Below are positions 35,412-45,540 of a DNA stretch of 64,000 nt, piece by piece. This DNA is from Dendrocalamus latiflorus. Taxonomy: Eukaryota > Streptophyta > Magnoliopsida > Poales > Poaceae. A program made the translations under genes and the position numbers. The stretch lies in the NCBI GenBank assembly GCA_017311315.1, contig CM029626.1:28258672-28322671 (forward strand), written 5' to 3'. Position 1 is the first letter of the stretch. The number at the start of each line of letters is the position of its first letter. The notes beneath the pieces were generated by a model. It saw nothing but the letters and a program-made list of their open reading frames with translations, had not been told where the DNA came from and searched no databases.

Positions 35412-36794
35412 TCACATCGACTTTGAAAATTTAGAGAGCCGAACACTCTTTCTTAGAATATAGCATTTGCATCCAAATACTCTAAAATAAGAAATGTTCG
35501 GTTTTCTTCCTACAAGAAGCTCGTAGGAGGTCTTTTTCAAAAGACGATGCAAATAAAGATGATTTATGGCATGACAAGCGGTGTTAATAGCTTCCGCCCA
35601 AAATTTATCGGAAGTATTATATTCATCAAGCATTGTCTTAGCCATTTCAATTAATGTGCGATTTTTCCTTTCTACAACTCCATTTTGATCCGGAGTGTAG
35701 GTTGTGGAGAGTTCATGCTTTATTCCAAGTTCATCAAAAAAAATCTTCAATTTTAGTGTTTTTGAACTCGGAACCATTGTCACTCCTAATTTTCTTAATT
35801 TTTAAATCAAATTCATTTTGGGCCCTTTTTGAAAAACTTTTGAAAATCTTGGAGGTTTCACTTTTGTCATTTAGGAAGAAAACTCATGTGTATCTAGAGT
35901 AATCATCCACAATGACTAAACAATAGCTATTACCTCCAATGCTCTTATAGGTTGTTGGCCCAAACAAATCCATATGTAAAAGCTCTAATGGCCTAGAAGT
36001 TGACATGATACTTTTGGAAGGATGAGAATTAGCGACTTGCTTCCCGGCTTGACAGGCACTACAAAGTCGATTTTTCTCAAACTTCACATCTTTCAAGCCA
36101 ACAACTAAGTCATGTTTGAAAATCTTTTTGAGTTGAACCATACCCACCTGACCTAGTCTCATATGCCATAACCAACCCAAAGAGGTTTTTGCCATTAAAC
36201 AAGTTTTTAAACAAGACTCATTTGAGGAAAAATCTACCAAATAGAGATTTCCAAATCTAAAGCCTTTGAATACAAGTTCATTATTATTTTCTTTTGAGAT
36301 AACAACATTTTCTTTTGAGAATGTGCATGTTACACCTAGATCACATAATTGAGCAACGGAAAGTAAATTGAAATTTAAAGTTTCAACTAATGACACATTT
36401 GAAATTGAAAGGTCGTTTGAGATAGCAATTTTACCCAAACCTAATACCTTTCCTTTGCTATTATCTCCAAATGTGATTTTGTCGTTGCTTCCACTCTCAA
36501 AGGTAGTGAACATTTTCCGGTCTCCGGTCATGTGTTGAGTGCAACCGCTATCCAACACCCAATGCCTTCCACCAGTTTTATAGTTCACCTACAAAAGAAA
36601 ATCAAGCTCTTTTAGGTACCCAAATTTGTTTGGGTCCTTGGAGGTTAGTGACCAAGGTCTTGGGTACCCAAATAGATCTCTTCTTAGCACCCAAAATTGA
36701 GGTGCCAATAAAATGAGCAATGATTTTTCCATTTTCAGATTTTTTAAGCATATAGCAAGAATCGAACAAACCAATGGAATGAATCTTACTCTTA
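35412..36794 (-). pseudogene. pol: SIRE-like protease and integrase
   Basis: At the right edge a Gln/Trp-rich lead-in (GPKQIWVPK type) enters from the lost gag. The protease site is WVLDSGCTQHMTGD near 36,550. The GAG-pre-integrase region follows (LWHMRLGQVG, CSACQAGKQ) near 36,050-36,170. Integrase has LHMDLFGP, then SDNGSEF near 35,790 and NGVVERKNRTL near 35,660. Frame breaks lie in T/A runs near 35,745 and around 35,884. The protease triplet and the integrase residues are intact, so most decay is by frameshift. Confidence 0.9.
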
Positions 36795-38388
36795 GGAGTC
36801 AGAGGTCCAGACAGTTGGACATCAGGTGCGGCCGTGTGCGACGGAACAAACCAGGACTAGACTCATGTGGAGTCAGAGGTCCAGTCGGTCGGAGTCAGGT
36901 GGACACGATGGCTGGCGGCGAGATGGACCGGGACTAGACTCAGGTGGAGTTGGAGGTCCAGACGGTCAGGATTCCGGGTGCGGTCGTGTGACGACAGGAA
37001 GTTTCCGGGAAGCTGCTTGAGGGGCAATTTGGAGAATTGACTCAAGCATGAGTGGAGTGGGTGGTTTTTCCCTTCAAATCCTGGTTATGTTGACTTTAAC
37101 CCTTGCCTCTTGTGTGTATGGAGCAAGGGAGTGGGTGTTGGCCTGCAATTCTTGTTTTCCTTCTTTGAGTGTGAGCTTTGGCCTTCATAAGGAGAGGTGG
37201 AGGCAGAAGCAAAGCAAGCATTCAGGGAGCAAGAAAAGTAGAGTGAGCTCAGGATGTGTTCTCCTGTGTGAGAGAGAGCTCTGAGTGTGTATGCGTGTGT
37301 TCATCTCAAGCATGTAGTGAGATGAGTTATTTTTCTCCTCAATTGCGTATGGGGATGTAGAACTCATGCTTGTAATCATTCATCTCTCAGAAATGAATCC
37401 ATTCAGTTTCATTTCTGCCTTCTGTTCTTCTAAATGCTCTTCACTGATTTTCTTGAGTTGGTTTGATTTTTGGGATGGATAGCTATGGAATAGATTTGCT
37501 CTGAACTAGGGATCCTCATCCAAGCCATTTGGCTAATCTATCCCTGAGATCAAACTCTTCATAGCCATGAGCTTTCCTGAAAATCTTTTGGACCTCATTC
37601 CTGTGTTATTCACTGTAGCTAGGGTTTGAAGTCAGGGGTTGTGTGATCCTCTTGATTTCCCCTCTTTAGGTGGCTTCAAACTTGTGCTGTGATGTTGTGA
37701 GACCATCTCCAGTTGAGTTTCTCAAGTTCTTGACCAAAGGTTTAGAGATTGATGAGAAATCTGAAAACAGGCTTCATTCTCAATTCATTTTCAGATTTGT
37801 GCTCAAATCTCAATTCCTAGCTCTCCTGATGTATTTCCTTGGTTCCCCAGGCCCTCTTTGCTATTAAGGTGGTTGTCTTGCTGTTTTGGTCTGAGAAGCT
37901 CAGAAGAAATCACTCAATTTCTTAGTTTTCAGAAGTTCTGCAAACATCCCTCTGTTTCAGCCGAAAATCAGACTTCTAGGGTTTGGGCCGGTCTGACCGG
38001 TCCGTGCATTGCGGTCAGACCGGCCTCCCCAAGGTGGTTTGACCAGTGGCCTCTGGAAGGTCTGACCGGCCAGGTCAAGGCGGTCTGACCGGCCTTGGGG
38101 AGGCGGCCTAACCTGCCTCACCCAGGCGGTCTGACCGGCCCTCATGTGGCGGTCTGACCGGCCTTTCGCAGATAGTGCCCTGTTCTCTCCATTTTCTCTG
38201 ATGGTCTTTTTCCTATGGTTTTAGCTCTCTGTTTCTTGTCTGGTCTTTGAGTCTCTGTCGTCGGTAAGCATGATTCCTCCTTCGTAGCTTCTATAGCTAT
38301 CGGAGAGGAGAGATCTTTGAGAATACTTTGGGGCCAATTTTTGAAGAGGCACCATTCACCCCCCACTGTTGCCATTTTCGATCCTACA
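36795..38388 (+). repeat. 3' LTR of the outer SIRE-like element, first about 372 bp missing
   Basis: Aligns with 24,549-26,156 of the 5' LTR. It begins mid-LTR at GGAGTCAGAGGTCC right after copia pol sequence and ends GATCCTACA before ATCCG. It contains the second palindromic array (37,980-38,166). Confidence 0.9.
37980..38166. repeat. palindromic GCGGTCTGACCGGCC array in the 3' LTR
   Basis: Same array as 25,747-25,935, but several spacers and core bases differ between the two LTRs (for example GGTGGTTTGACCAGTGG, GGCGGCCTAACCTGCC). Confidence 0.9.
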
Positions 38389-38566
38389 ATCCGACCTCAA
38401 CTTCATTATTTACCAAGTTGATCAGTTCCTCAGTCTAATGAAAATTCAATATCCTTTATTTTAGATCCACCAATATCTCTTGTATTCTAAATTTCAAACA
38501 ATCCAATCTTGTGGTTGCTATTCATCAACTCTTCACTTCTGAACTCTAATAATTATCCATCATAAC

Positions 38567-38817
38567 TGTTGTGGCTACAGACCAAACAGAGAGAGAGATG
38601 GTAGTGGAGAGTTGGGAGTAAGTGATGGTAATGGCTTGGGTCCTCCCCATGGCCTGTCTTCCATATATATATATATACACGGGGAGTGCTTTTACAATTA
38701 TACCCTTACAGCTGAGTATCCCCTTCAGGGGCACTTATGTCATTACATGTGTCTCATTCGGGCTCTATGGCCATCTAACAGGCCTGCTGGGTTTAGGTGG
38801 GGGCCACCCCTACAACA
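38567..38817 (-). repeat. 3' LTR of the Tat element (251 bp)
   Basis: Differs from the 5' LTR by two substitutions, one 1-bp indel and the length of a TA run by my count. The TA run (about 38,664-38,678) includes the likely TATA box. The next about 95 bp (38,818-38,910) are conserved with the copy at 62,811. Confidence 0.95.
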
Positions 38818-38910
38818 GGAGCCTCTCATGGTGATGGGCTTCACAGGGCCGAAGCCATGCTGCCGAGTCCTTTGGCCCCCTCCGTCCCTGCGGCCTGTGA
38901 ACTCTGAATT

Positions 38911-39976
38911 GTAGATGCACGCGCGCTCCGTCCCCTACCCTTCGAACGGGTGGCAGCGGAGCTGGCGCCCAGCCGACGTAGACGCGCGCGCTCCATCCCC
39001 TCCCCTTCGAACGGGTGGCAGCGGAGCTGGCGCCCAGCAGACGTAGGCGCGCGCGCTCCGTCCCCTACCCTTCGAACGGGTGGCAGCGGAGCTGGCGCCC
39101 AGCCGAAGTAGGCACGCACGCGCTCCGTCCCCTACCCTTCGAACGGGTGGCAGCGGAGCTGGCGCCCAGCCGACGTAGACGCGCGCGCTCCGTTTCCTAC
39201 CCTTCGAACGGGTGGCACCGGAGCTGGCGTCCAGCCGAAGTAGACGCGCGCGCTCTGTCCCCTACCCTTTGAATGGGTGGCAGCGGAGCTGGCGCCCAGC
39301 CGACGTAGGCGCGCGCGCTCCGTCCCCTACCCTTCGAACGGGTGGCAGCGGAGCTGGCGCCCAGCCGAAGTAGACGCGCGCGCTCCGTCCCATGCCCTTC
39401 GAATGGGTGGCAGCGGAGCTGGCGCCCAGCCGAAGTAGGCGCGCGCGCTCCGTCCCCAACCTTCGAACGGGTGGGAGCGGAGCTGGCGCCCAGCCGACGT
39501 AGACGCGCACGCTCCGTCCCCTACCCTTCGAACGGGTGGCAGCGGAGCTGGCGCCCAGCCGAAGTAGACGCGCGGGCTCCGTCCCCTACCCTTCGAACGG
39601 GTGGCAGCGGAGCTGGCGCCCAGCTGACGTAGACGCGCGCGCTCCGTCCCCTACCCTTCGAACGGGTGGCAGTGGAGCTGGCGCCCAGCCGAAGTAGACG
39701 CGCGCGCTCCGTCCCCTATCCTTCGAACGGGTGGTAGCGGAGCTGGCGCCCAGCCGACGTAGACGCGCGCGCTCCGTCCGCTACCCTTCGAACGGGTGGC
39801 AGCGGAGCTGGCGCCCAGCCGAAGTAGGCGCGCGCGCTCTGTCCCCTACCCTTCGAACGGGTGGCAGCGGAGCTGGCGCCCAGCCGAAGTAGACGCGCGC
39901 GCTCCGTCCCCAACCCTTCGAACGGGTGGGAGCGGAGTTGGCGCCCAGCCGACGTAGACGCGCCCAGCCGAAGTAG
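38911..39976. repeat. 65-bp GC-rich tandem array, about 16 copies
   Basis: The unit runs from GACGCGCGCGCTCCGTCCCC through CTTCGAACGGGTGGCAGCGG to CGCCCAGCCGAAGTA, 65 bp. CCGAAGTA and CCGACGTA variants alternate irregularly. It lies between the 3' LTR and the antisense-gene promoter. Because 65 is not a multiple of 3, ORFs cycle through all frames and are not genes. Confidence 0.95.
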
Positions 39977-40300
39977 GCCGATGCCGATGCCGCTTCACTT
40001 CGGGACGCCTGGCCTGTCAGGAGGAAGGCTGTCGTGTCGCGCGGTTTGCCTTCCGTGGGTGGGGCACACGGCGGTTTATGCCTGGTGCATCGTGGGATGT
40101 GAGTGGTTGCGTGAGCGCGGCCATTCGCCTCTTCCCTAGGCAAGCGGGACACATGTCGGTCGTGTGCCGACGCTGCGTGCTGCCCGACCACCTACCGGGC
40201 ACGCTCCCCCAGATGCCGGCGCGTCCTTCCAGTCGTGGGCTGGCGAACCGCTGGGGGTTTTTAGTCTGGCGGTATTTCTGGTCGTGGGGAGGCGACCGGG
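39977..40300 (+). other. region upstream of the antisense gene
   Basis: About 320 bp of GC-rich DNA between the 65-bp array and the TATA box. I see no gene in it; it is the probable upstream promoter region of the antisense gene. Confidence 0.5.
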
Positions 40301-40310
40301 CTTTATAAAG
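40301..40310 (+). promoter_or_regulatory. TATA box of the antisense gene
   Basis: CTTTATAAAG lies in otherwise GC-rich DNA about 100 bp before the ATG at 40,407, on the strand opposite gag-pol. This suggests the antisense gene has its own promoter rather than using the LTR. Confidence 0.65.
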
Positions 40311-40406
40311 CGCCACCGCTCTGGTGGGGGGGTGCTCTATCTCGCCTGTCACCTGTCTTCGCATATCTCTCGTTGATAGCCCTTCTGCCCTAAATCTTGG
40401 GGAGCG

Positions 40407-43237
40407 ATGGCCAGTCATGACGACGCCTCCTGTCATCCCGGCGGCGGCTCCTCGTCTAGCCGGGACGAGTCACCCTTCCCTTCCGAGGATTACAAGCTGG
40501 TGCTGCAGGGGCGTTCGCACGGTGATAAGTGGTGGGATGCCATGGAAAACTCGGGGGGTCGCTGCTCCCGTGAGCTTGGGAGGAGCCGCGTGACTGAAGA
40601 AACGCTGCAGCGGCTTGTTCAGGAAGGAAAGATCGAGGAGCGCAACGGGGCTCGCCTACCCCGCCGTGACGAAACGGAGCCGAGGCCCCAGGCAACGGAG
40701 GCGATCGTCTTCGTTGCGTTCTTCGACGCCGGTCTTCGAATGCCTTCCACGATGTTTGTGGGCGATGTCCTGCGGGCCTACAGGTTGGAGCTAGCGCAGT
40801 TGACGCCAAACGCCATAGTTCGCCTAGCTGTCTTTACCTGGGCTACGCGGATGGAAGGGCGGCGTCCCAGCGCGAGTCTGTTCGCCGTCCGACACGATGC
40901 GCGCTGCCGACCCAGGAAGATTGAGGGGGTTGTATCCAACTTTGGTAGCGTCGACTTCGTGCTACGAGCGTCCTGCACGACGCTATTCCCTGCGCCGGCC
41001 GGCTTGGAGAAGTGGGAATCCGGCTGGACGCGGCGGTGGTTTTATTATGTCGTGACTAGCACGAGTGGCCTGCTATGCCGAGGTGGGCCAATCTCGTTCA
41101 ACAGTTCGCCACGCGTGAAGCCGAAGGCTGATGACGCGCGGAGGCTATGGAGGCTTGCTGGCGTTGCACGCCGGCTAAGTATGCGCGACTTGGCGGAGGA
41201 GTTTACGATGTACGGGTGGCTCCACTCTCCGCCCGGTGGAAGTACGGGCGGCGGGGCGATCACCGAGAGGACGGGGTGCGCCCGTCATTGTCTTGCCTGC
41301 TTCCGCCCTCCGCCCCTTGTAAGTCGCGCAGTGCGTTGTTGCGCACCCGTGTGTCTACGTAGTCCTTGGCTGACCAACTTGTTACCTCGTGTGCAGTGGC
41401 TCAGCTAGAAGATGCAGAGCGCGCAGCTACGACGTTCCTGGGCCTGTATACGCTCAAGGAGCACGAGCTGCGCGAGGCTGCGACCAAGGCTGCGAACCAG
41501 GGGTGAATAAACCGCACGTGCGCGGTTCTTTGCATTGTTGTGCCCGAGCGCGCCGTTCCGGCGGAGGCTCTTGCAGGGGCTTCGAGCCGCTGTGGTGGCG
41601 GTAGCCAAGCGGGGGCCTGCTCTGGGGTTGCTGCGTCCAATCCGCCCGCCACCCCGGCGGTTGGCACTGGTGGATCAGGATGTGCGACTGGTGATGGGTC
41701 CGGCCGGACCAGCTCGGGAGGGCGGGTCGCCCCGAGCCTATTGGTGACATCCTCCACCGGCGCTGTTGAGCCCGTGAAGACGCCCCTTGTCGTGCCGGAA
41801 CCTGTCAACCTGGGGGGGGACGCCACCCCTGGCGGTGCTTTGCCACCCACGGCGGCCATCGAGGACGCGCCCCGGGCTGTAGCGACCGAAGGCGCGACAG
41901 GGGCTAAAGCTGCCAACGTCGTGGAAGAATCTCCTGTGGAGCCACAGGCGAAACGCCCTCGCATCCGGGCCCCTTCGCCTTCGAGGAGTCGGTACAGCGT
42001 TGCTGGCCCCGTGCCTGGAGCTGTGGCGCCCGACACGGCCGGCGCGGCCGAAGGGTCCTCTCAACCGCCCACCGGGGTACTCGCTCCCCGACTGGCGGTT
42101 GAACAAGCGCCCCCTCCTGTCGCAACGGGCGGTGCCGAAGGTAGGCACAGTTCCCTCTCCTCGCACGACTTCGCGAAACTCTCCCCGATTTGCTCGCTCA
42201 TTCTGTCGACATCAGGCGAGACGAAGTCTCCCGGACGCGGCGAAGGATCGAGCAACGAGGGTGTGCGCGACGTGCCGGACCCTGAACAGGGTACCCTGCA
42301 GGCGGCTGCCGCCATCGACGTGGCCGAAGCCTCCGCAACCCCTGATGTGGCGGGGGCTGGGCTCGTCCTCTCTGACTTCCTCCCGCGCCCGGAGACGCTT
42401 CGCGCTTTTAATGCAGCCGCGGAGCGCGCCCGCGACGGCTTTGACCAACGGATGCTGTCGTCGTGCGAGGGGGACCTCCTGGCGCTCGCCCTGCGGGCCT
42501 CGGTGATAAGGGTAAGTATGTGCGCTCGCGGTTGCTAAAGCACCGTCGAGCACCTGCTGACTTTCTGCCATTTCCAGACGCTTGTCCTTGGACACGCGCT
42601 AGATGAGGCCCGCATCCAGGAGCGGAGGGCCCTGGAGGTCGAGCTTCGCGCTGCGGACGACGCCCATGCCGCGAAGGACGAACAGCTTCACGCACTGGAG
42701 GGCGCCCTGGCGGTCGCGCAGCAGGTGATCGGGGAGGTCCAGCGCGCCGCGGCGGAGGAACGCACCTCCTTTTTGCAGCAGATCGCCACTTTGGAGGAGG
42801 AGAAGATCCAGTTGGTGGAGTCCCTTGCGGAGAAGGACGGCGCCTTGGACAATGCATCCATGTCGGCGTGGAGGGCGATGGAGTCTCTGAACCAGGCCCT
42901 CCGGGACCTGTGCGTCGACGTGCCGGACGTTACCCATGGACCGGGGGACTTGGTGGAGATGCTTGGGCTGGTCGAGGAAGGTGCCGGTGTTGCTCTCCGC
43001 AGCGCAAAGACCTTCGGCGAGCATTGCAGCTTCCTCGGTTCGTGCCTCGCCCTTGCCATGCTGCACACTCATGGGTGCAGACATGTCCATGAGCTGGCGA
43101 ACCCTCATCTGGATCTTCCTGCCTGGCCGGAGGCGCTGTCGGACGCTATTCGCTTCATTGATCCTGGCGTCCGGAACTTCCACCGATGGATCTGGGGCTA
43201 TGTCGGAGAGGACGCGGCCAGGGTCGCGGTGTAGCAT
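40407..43237 (+). CDS. antisense gene of the Tat element, putative gypsy-type transposon domain protein, spliced
   Basis: Function is unknown; such ORFs are known from Tat elements. Exon 1 (40,407-41,318) encodes MASHDDASC... and a domain like the Pfam putative gypsy-type transposon family (FVAFFDAGLRMPSTMF.GDVLRAYRLELAQLTPNAI.RLAVF). A GTAAGT donor stands at 41,319 and an AG acceptor at 41,403-41,404. Exon 2 (about 41,405-41,502) is a short helix (LEDAERAATTFLGLYTLKEH). Exon 3 (about 41,540-42,511) is Pro/Ala/Thr-rich with a basic KRPRIR patch. A GTAAGT donor at 42,512 and a TTTCCAG acceptor at 42,571-42,577 lead to exon 4 (42,578-43,237), a long coiled coil (VELRAADDAHAAKDEQLHAL...) with a globular end. 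The exon 2/3 join is uncertain, and two compensating frameshifts may sit near 41,205-41,260. Codon third positions are GC-rich. Confidence 0.7.
41319..41404 (+). other. putative intron 1 of the antisense gene
   Basis: GTAAGT...GCTCAG keeps phase 0, joining RPPPL to LEDAERAA. An alternative acceptor GTGCAG at 41,391-41,396 would give an immediate stop. Confidence 0.55.
42512..42577 (+). other. putative intron 3 of the antisense gene
   Basis: GTAAGT donor, CTGAC-like branch region and TTTCCAG acceptor, 66 bp. Both flanking exons are open in the same phase (ASVIR joined to TLVLGHALDEAR), whereas reading through ends at a stop near 42,536. Confidence 0.75.
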
Positions 43238-43510
43238 ATGCTACACGGGGGCGGGGACCTCCTCCGCTGGCTCGAAGGAGTTCCCCGGCGTCCCAACAGC
43301 GGCGCGGGCCCGTCGGGACCGCGCGAAGGGTGAGTGGCTTGCTAGGGGAGCGGTGTACTACGTGCTTCTGCTTGTGGTCATGTAATCCCGATATTTTTTT
43401 GTGGAAAATCGAAGCAGCACTCGCTCTTAATATTGTATGCTGTTTTTTTTTGTTTGCTTCAAGTACGCACAGGGGCGACGCCTGTGCGTGCACGGGATTC
43501 GCATGTTGTT

Positions 43511-44494
43511 TAGAGTCCATAGACTGGCGCGTGCGGAGGCGGACCTCGATGCCACGACCCCATTTAAAGTCCGTAGACTCGCGCGTGCAGAGGCGGACCT
43601 CGACGCTACGACTTCATTTAAAGTCCGTAGACTGGGGCGTGCGGAGGCGGACCTCGACGCTACGTCTTAATTTGTAGTCCGTAGACTCGCGCGTGCGGAG
43701 GCGGACCTCGACGCTACGTCTTTATTTAAAGTCCGTAGACTGGCGCGTGCGGAGGCTGACCTCGACGCTACGACTTCATTTAAAGTCCGTAGACTGGTGC
43801 GTGCGGAAGCGGACCTCGACGCTACGTCTTCATTTAAAGTCCGTAGACTGGTGCGTGCGGAGGCGGACCTCGACGCTACAACTTCATTTAAAGTCCGTAG
43901 ACTGGTGCGTGCAGAGGCGGACCTCGACGCTACATCTTAATTTAAAGTCCGTAGACTGGTGCATGCGGAGGCGGACCTCGACGCTACGTCTTAATTTAAA
44001 GTCCGTAGACTGGTGCATGCGGAGGCGGACCTCGACGCTACGTCTTAATTTAAAGTTCGTAGACTGGTGCGTGCGAAGGCGGACCTCGACGCTACGTCTT
44101 AATTTAAAGTCCGTAGACTGGTGCGTGCGGAGGCGGACCTCGACGCTACGTCTTAATTTAAAGTCCGTAGACTGGTGCGTGCGGAGGCGACCTCGACGCT
44201 ACGACTTCGTTTATAGTCCGTAGACTATCGCGTGCGGAGGCGGGCCTCGACGCTACGTCTTATTTAGAGTCCGCAGACTGGTGTGTGCGGAGGCGACCTC
44301 GACGCTACGACTTCGTTTATAGTCCGTAGACTCTCGCGTGCGGAGGCGGACCTCGACGGTACGACTTCGTTTATAGTCCGTAGACTCTCGCGTGCGGAGG
44401 CGGACCTCGACGGTACGACTTCGTTTATAGTCCGTAGACTCTCGCGTGCGGAGGCGGACCTCGACGCTACGTCTTATTTAGAGTCCGCAAACTC
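43511..44494. repeat. 54-bp tandem array, 18-19 copies
   Basis: The unit begins GTCCGTAGACTGGTGCGTGC, continues GGAGGCGGACCTCGACGCTA and ends CGTCTTAATTTAAA. Because 54 is 18 codons, a frame with an 18-residue repeat stays open at 43,693-44,223. It has no start context or conservation evidence, so I treat it as an artefact. The array lies between the antisense-gene end and the pol end. Confidence 0.95.
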
Positions 44495-44613
44495 TGGCAT
44501 AGCGCGGCCCGACACCGTTACTTGTGGAAACAGCGAGCTTTATTGAACTCCCGTTTGCGCGGGCGAGCATCGTACAAGGAGGGGCTGATGCCAGTACAAT
44601 CCTCGTCCATCTT

Positions 44614-45540
44614 CTAGGCGTAATATCGCCGTAGCTTGTCCGCGTTCGATGTGTGGCGGAGAGTTTGTCCCTCGAGCGTGGCGAGGCGGTACGCTCCTTT
44701 CTGCAACGCTTCCGCCACGATGTATGGACCTTCCCACTTGGACTCCAGCTTGCCGACGGTCTCCGCATGGAGCGTGGTTCTGAGGACGAGATCCCCAGGG
44801 TTGAACCTTCGCGGGTATACAGACCGGTCTCGAGTACGTACTGTCTGCCGCACGTACTTCTCGACTTGGTGGGCCGCACTCGCCCGCGCCCCATTGAGGA
44901 GGTCCAAGGATACGCGACGCTCCTCGTCGGACGCTTGGACGAGGACCCTCCGCGATCCAGCCTTGATTTCTTCCGGCGTCACTGCCTCATCACCAAAAAG
45001 GAGTTTGAAAGGCGTGAACCCCGTCGGGCGTCACTGCCTCGCTCGGCCACTTGCCCTTCGGTAGCCCAACCAGGTGTTTTTTGATGGCGATAGAGATAGC
45101 GCCGTTCGCCCTTTCGACCACTCCGTTGGACTGGGGGTGCCCGACCGAGGTGAACCGAAGCGTGATGCCCATGTCGCCGCAGAACGCCTTGAACGGGGTG
45201 GCATCAAATTGCAGGCCGTTGTCCACGGTGAGTTCCCTGGGCACGCTGAAGCGACATATGATGTTCTGCAAGAGGAACCGCTGCATGGCAGCCGAGGTTA
45301 TCTTGGCTAGGGCTACCGCCTCTGGCCACCTGGAAAAGTATTCCAGCGTGACGACCATGAACCGCAGGTCCCCTGGGGCTCGGGGGAGTGGTCCCACTAT
45401 GTCGACGCCCCAGCGTGCCAACGACCATACCGGGGGAATAGGGTTGAGGTTCGTCGGTGATGGCAGTCGGCTAGTAAAAGCCTTGCCGACCAATGACCTC
45501 GGCGCGAGATGAGACCCGCACGCCCCCCGCGTGGATCTCC
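44614..45540 (-). pseudogene. pol: Tat integrase
   Basis: Catalytic core: GVDIVGPLPR near 45,420, LTVDNGLQFD near 45,225 and GVVERANGAI near 45,110 supply D, D and E. A frame break near 45,000 involves a short duplicated segment (GTCACTGCCTC twice). The C-terminal part follows (MTPEEIKAGSR, GDLVLRTTLHAETVGKLESKWEGPY, LRRYYA) and ends at 44,614. Confidence 0.9.

Larger units (their letters stand above)
28685..36794 (-). mobile_element. second SIRE-like copia element, 5' half deleted
   Basis: Minus-strand element: 3' LTR (28,685-30,338), extra ORF, then RNase H, RT, integrase and protease up to about 36,794. There the sequence changes abruptly to the 3' LTR of the surrounding element. Gag, PBS and 5' LTR are gone. 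The left edge TGTAAGATCG follows CCTAG, but no right-hand CCTAG exists because of the deletion. A Tat solo LTR interrupts RT. Confidence 0.85.
24177..38388 (+). mobile_element. SIRE/Maximus-like copia element, pol deleted
   Basis: Starts TGAGAGACCATG after ATCCG (24,172-24,176) and ends GATCCTACA at 38,388 before ATCCG (38,389-38,393). It keeps the 5' LTR, PBS, a long gag and most of the 3' LTR. Protease, integrase and RT are absent. In their place is a minus-strand relative (28,685-36,794) whose right side joins directly to the middle of the 3' LTR, so a large deletion removed pol and the first about 372 bp of that LTR. LTR ends (ATTCACCCCCCTCTA...TACA) and gag type fit the SIRE lineage. Confidence 0.85.

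Noticed and set aside
38841..39913. ORFs repeating a Pro/Ser/Arg-rich peptide
   Set aside because: Produced by the 65-bp tandem array; period is not a multiple of 3 and frames rotate.
40017..43520. Minus-strand ORFs opposite the antisense gene
   Set aside because: High GC third positions of the plus-strand gene create long shadow frames; only the plus strand has splice logic, coiled-coil pattern and homology to 63,780.
43693..44223. 176-codon ORF with 18-residue repeats
   Set aside because: Follows from the 54-bp period; no start context, and the frame breaks where monomers vary.
43511..44494. CRISPR-like regular array
   Set aside because: Monomers are contiguous with no unique spacers, in a plant retrotransposon.
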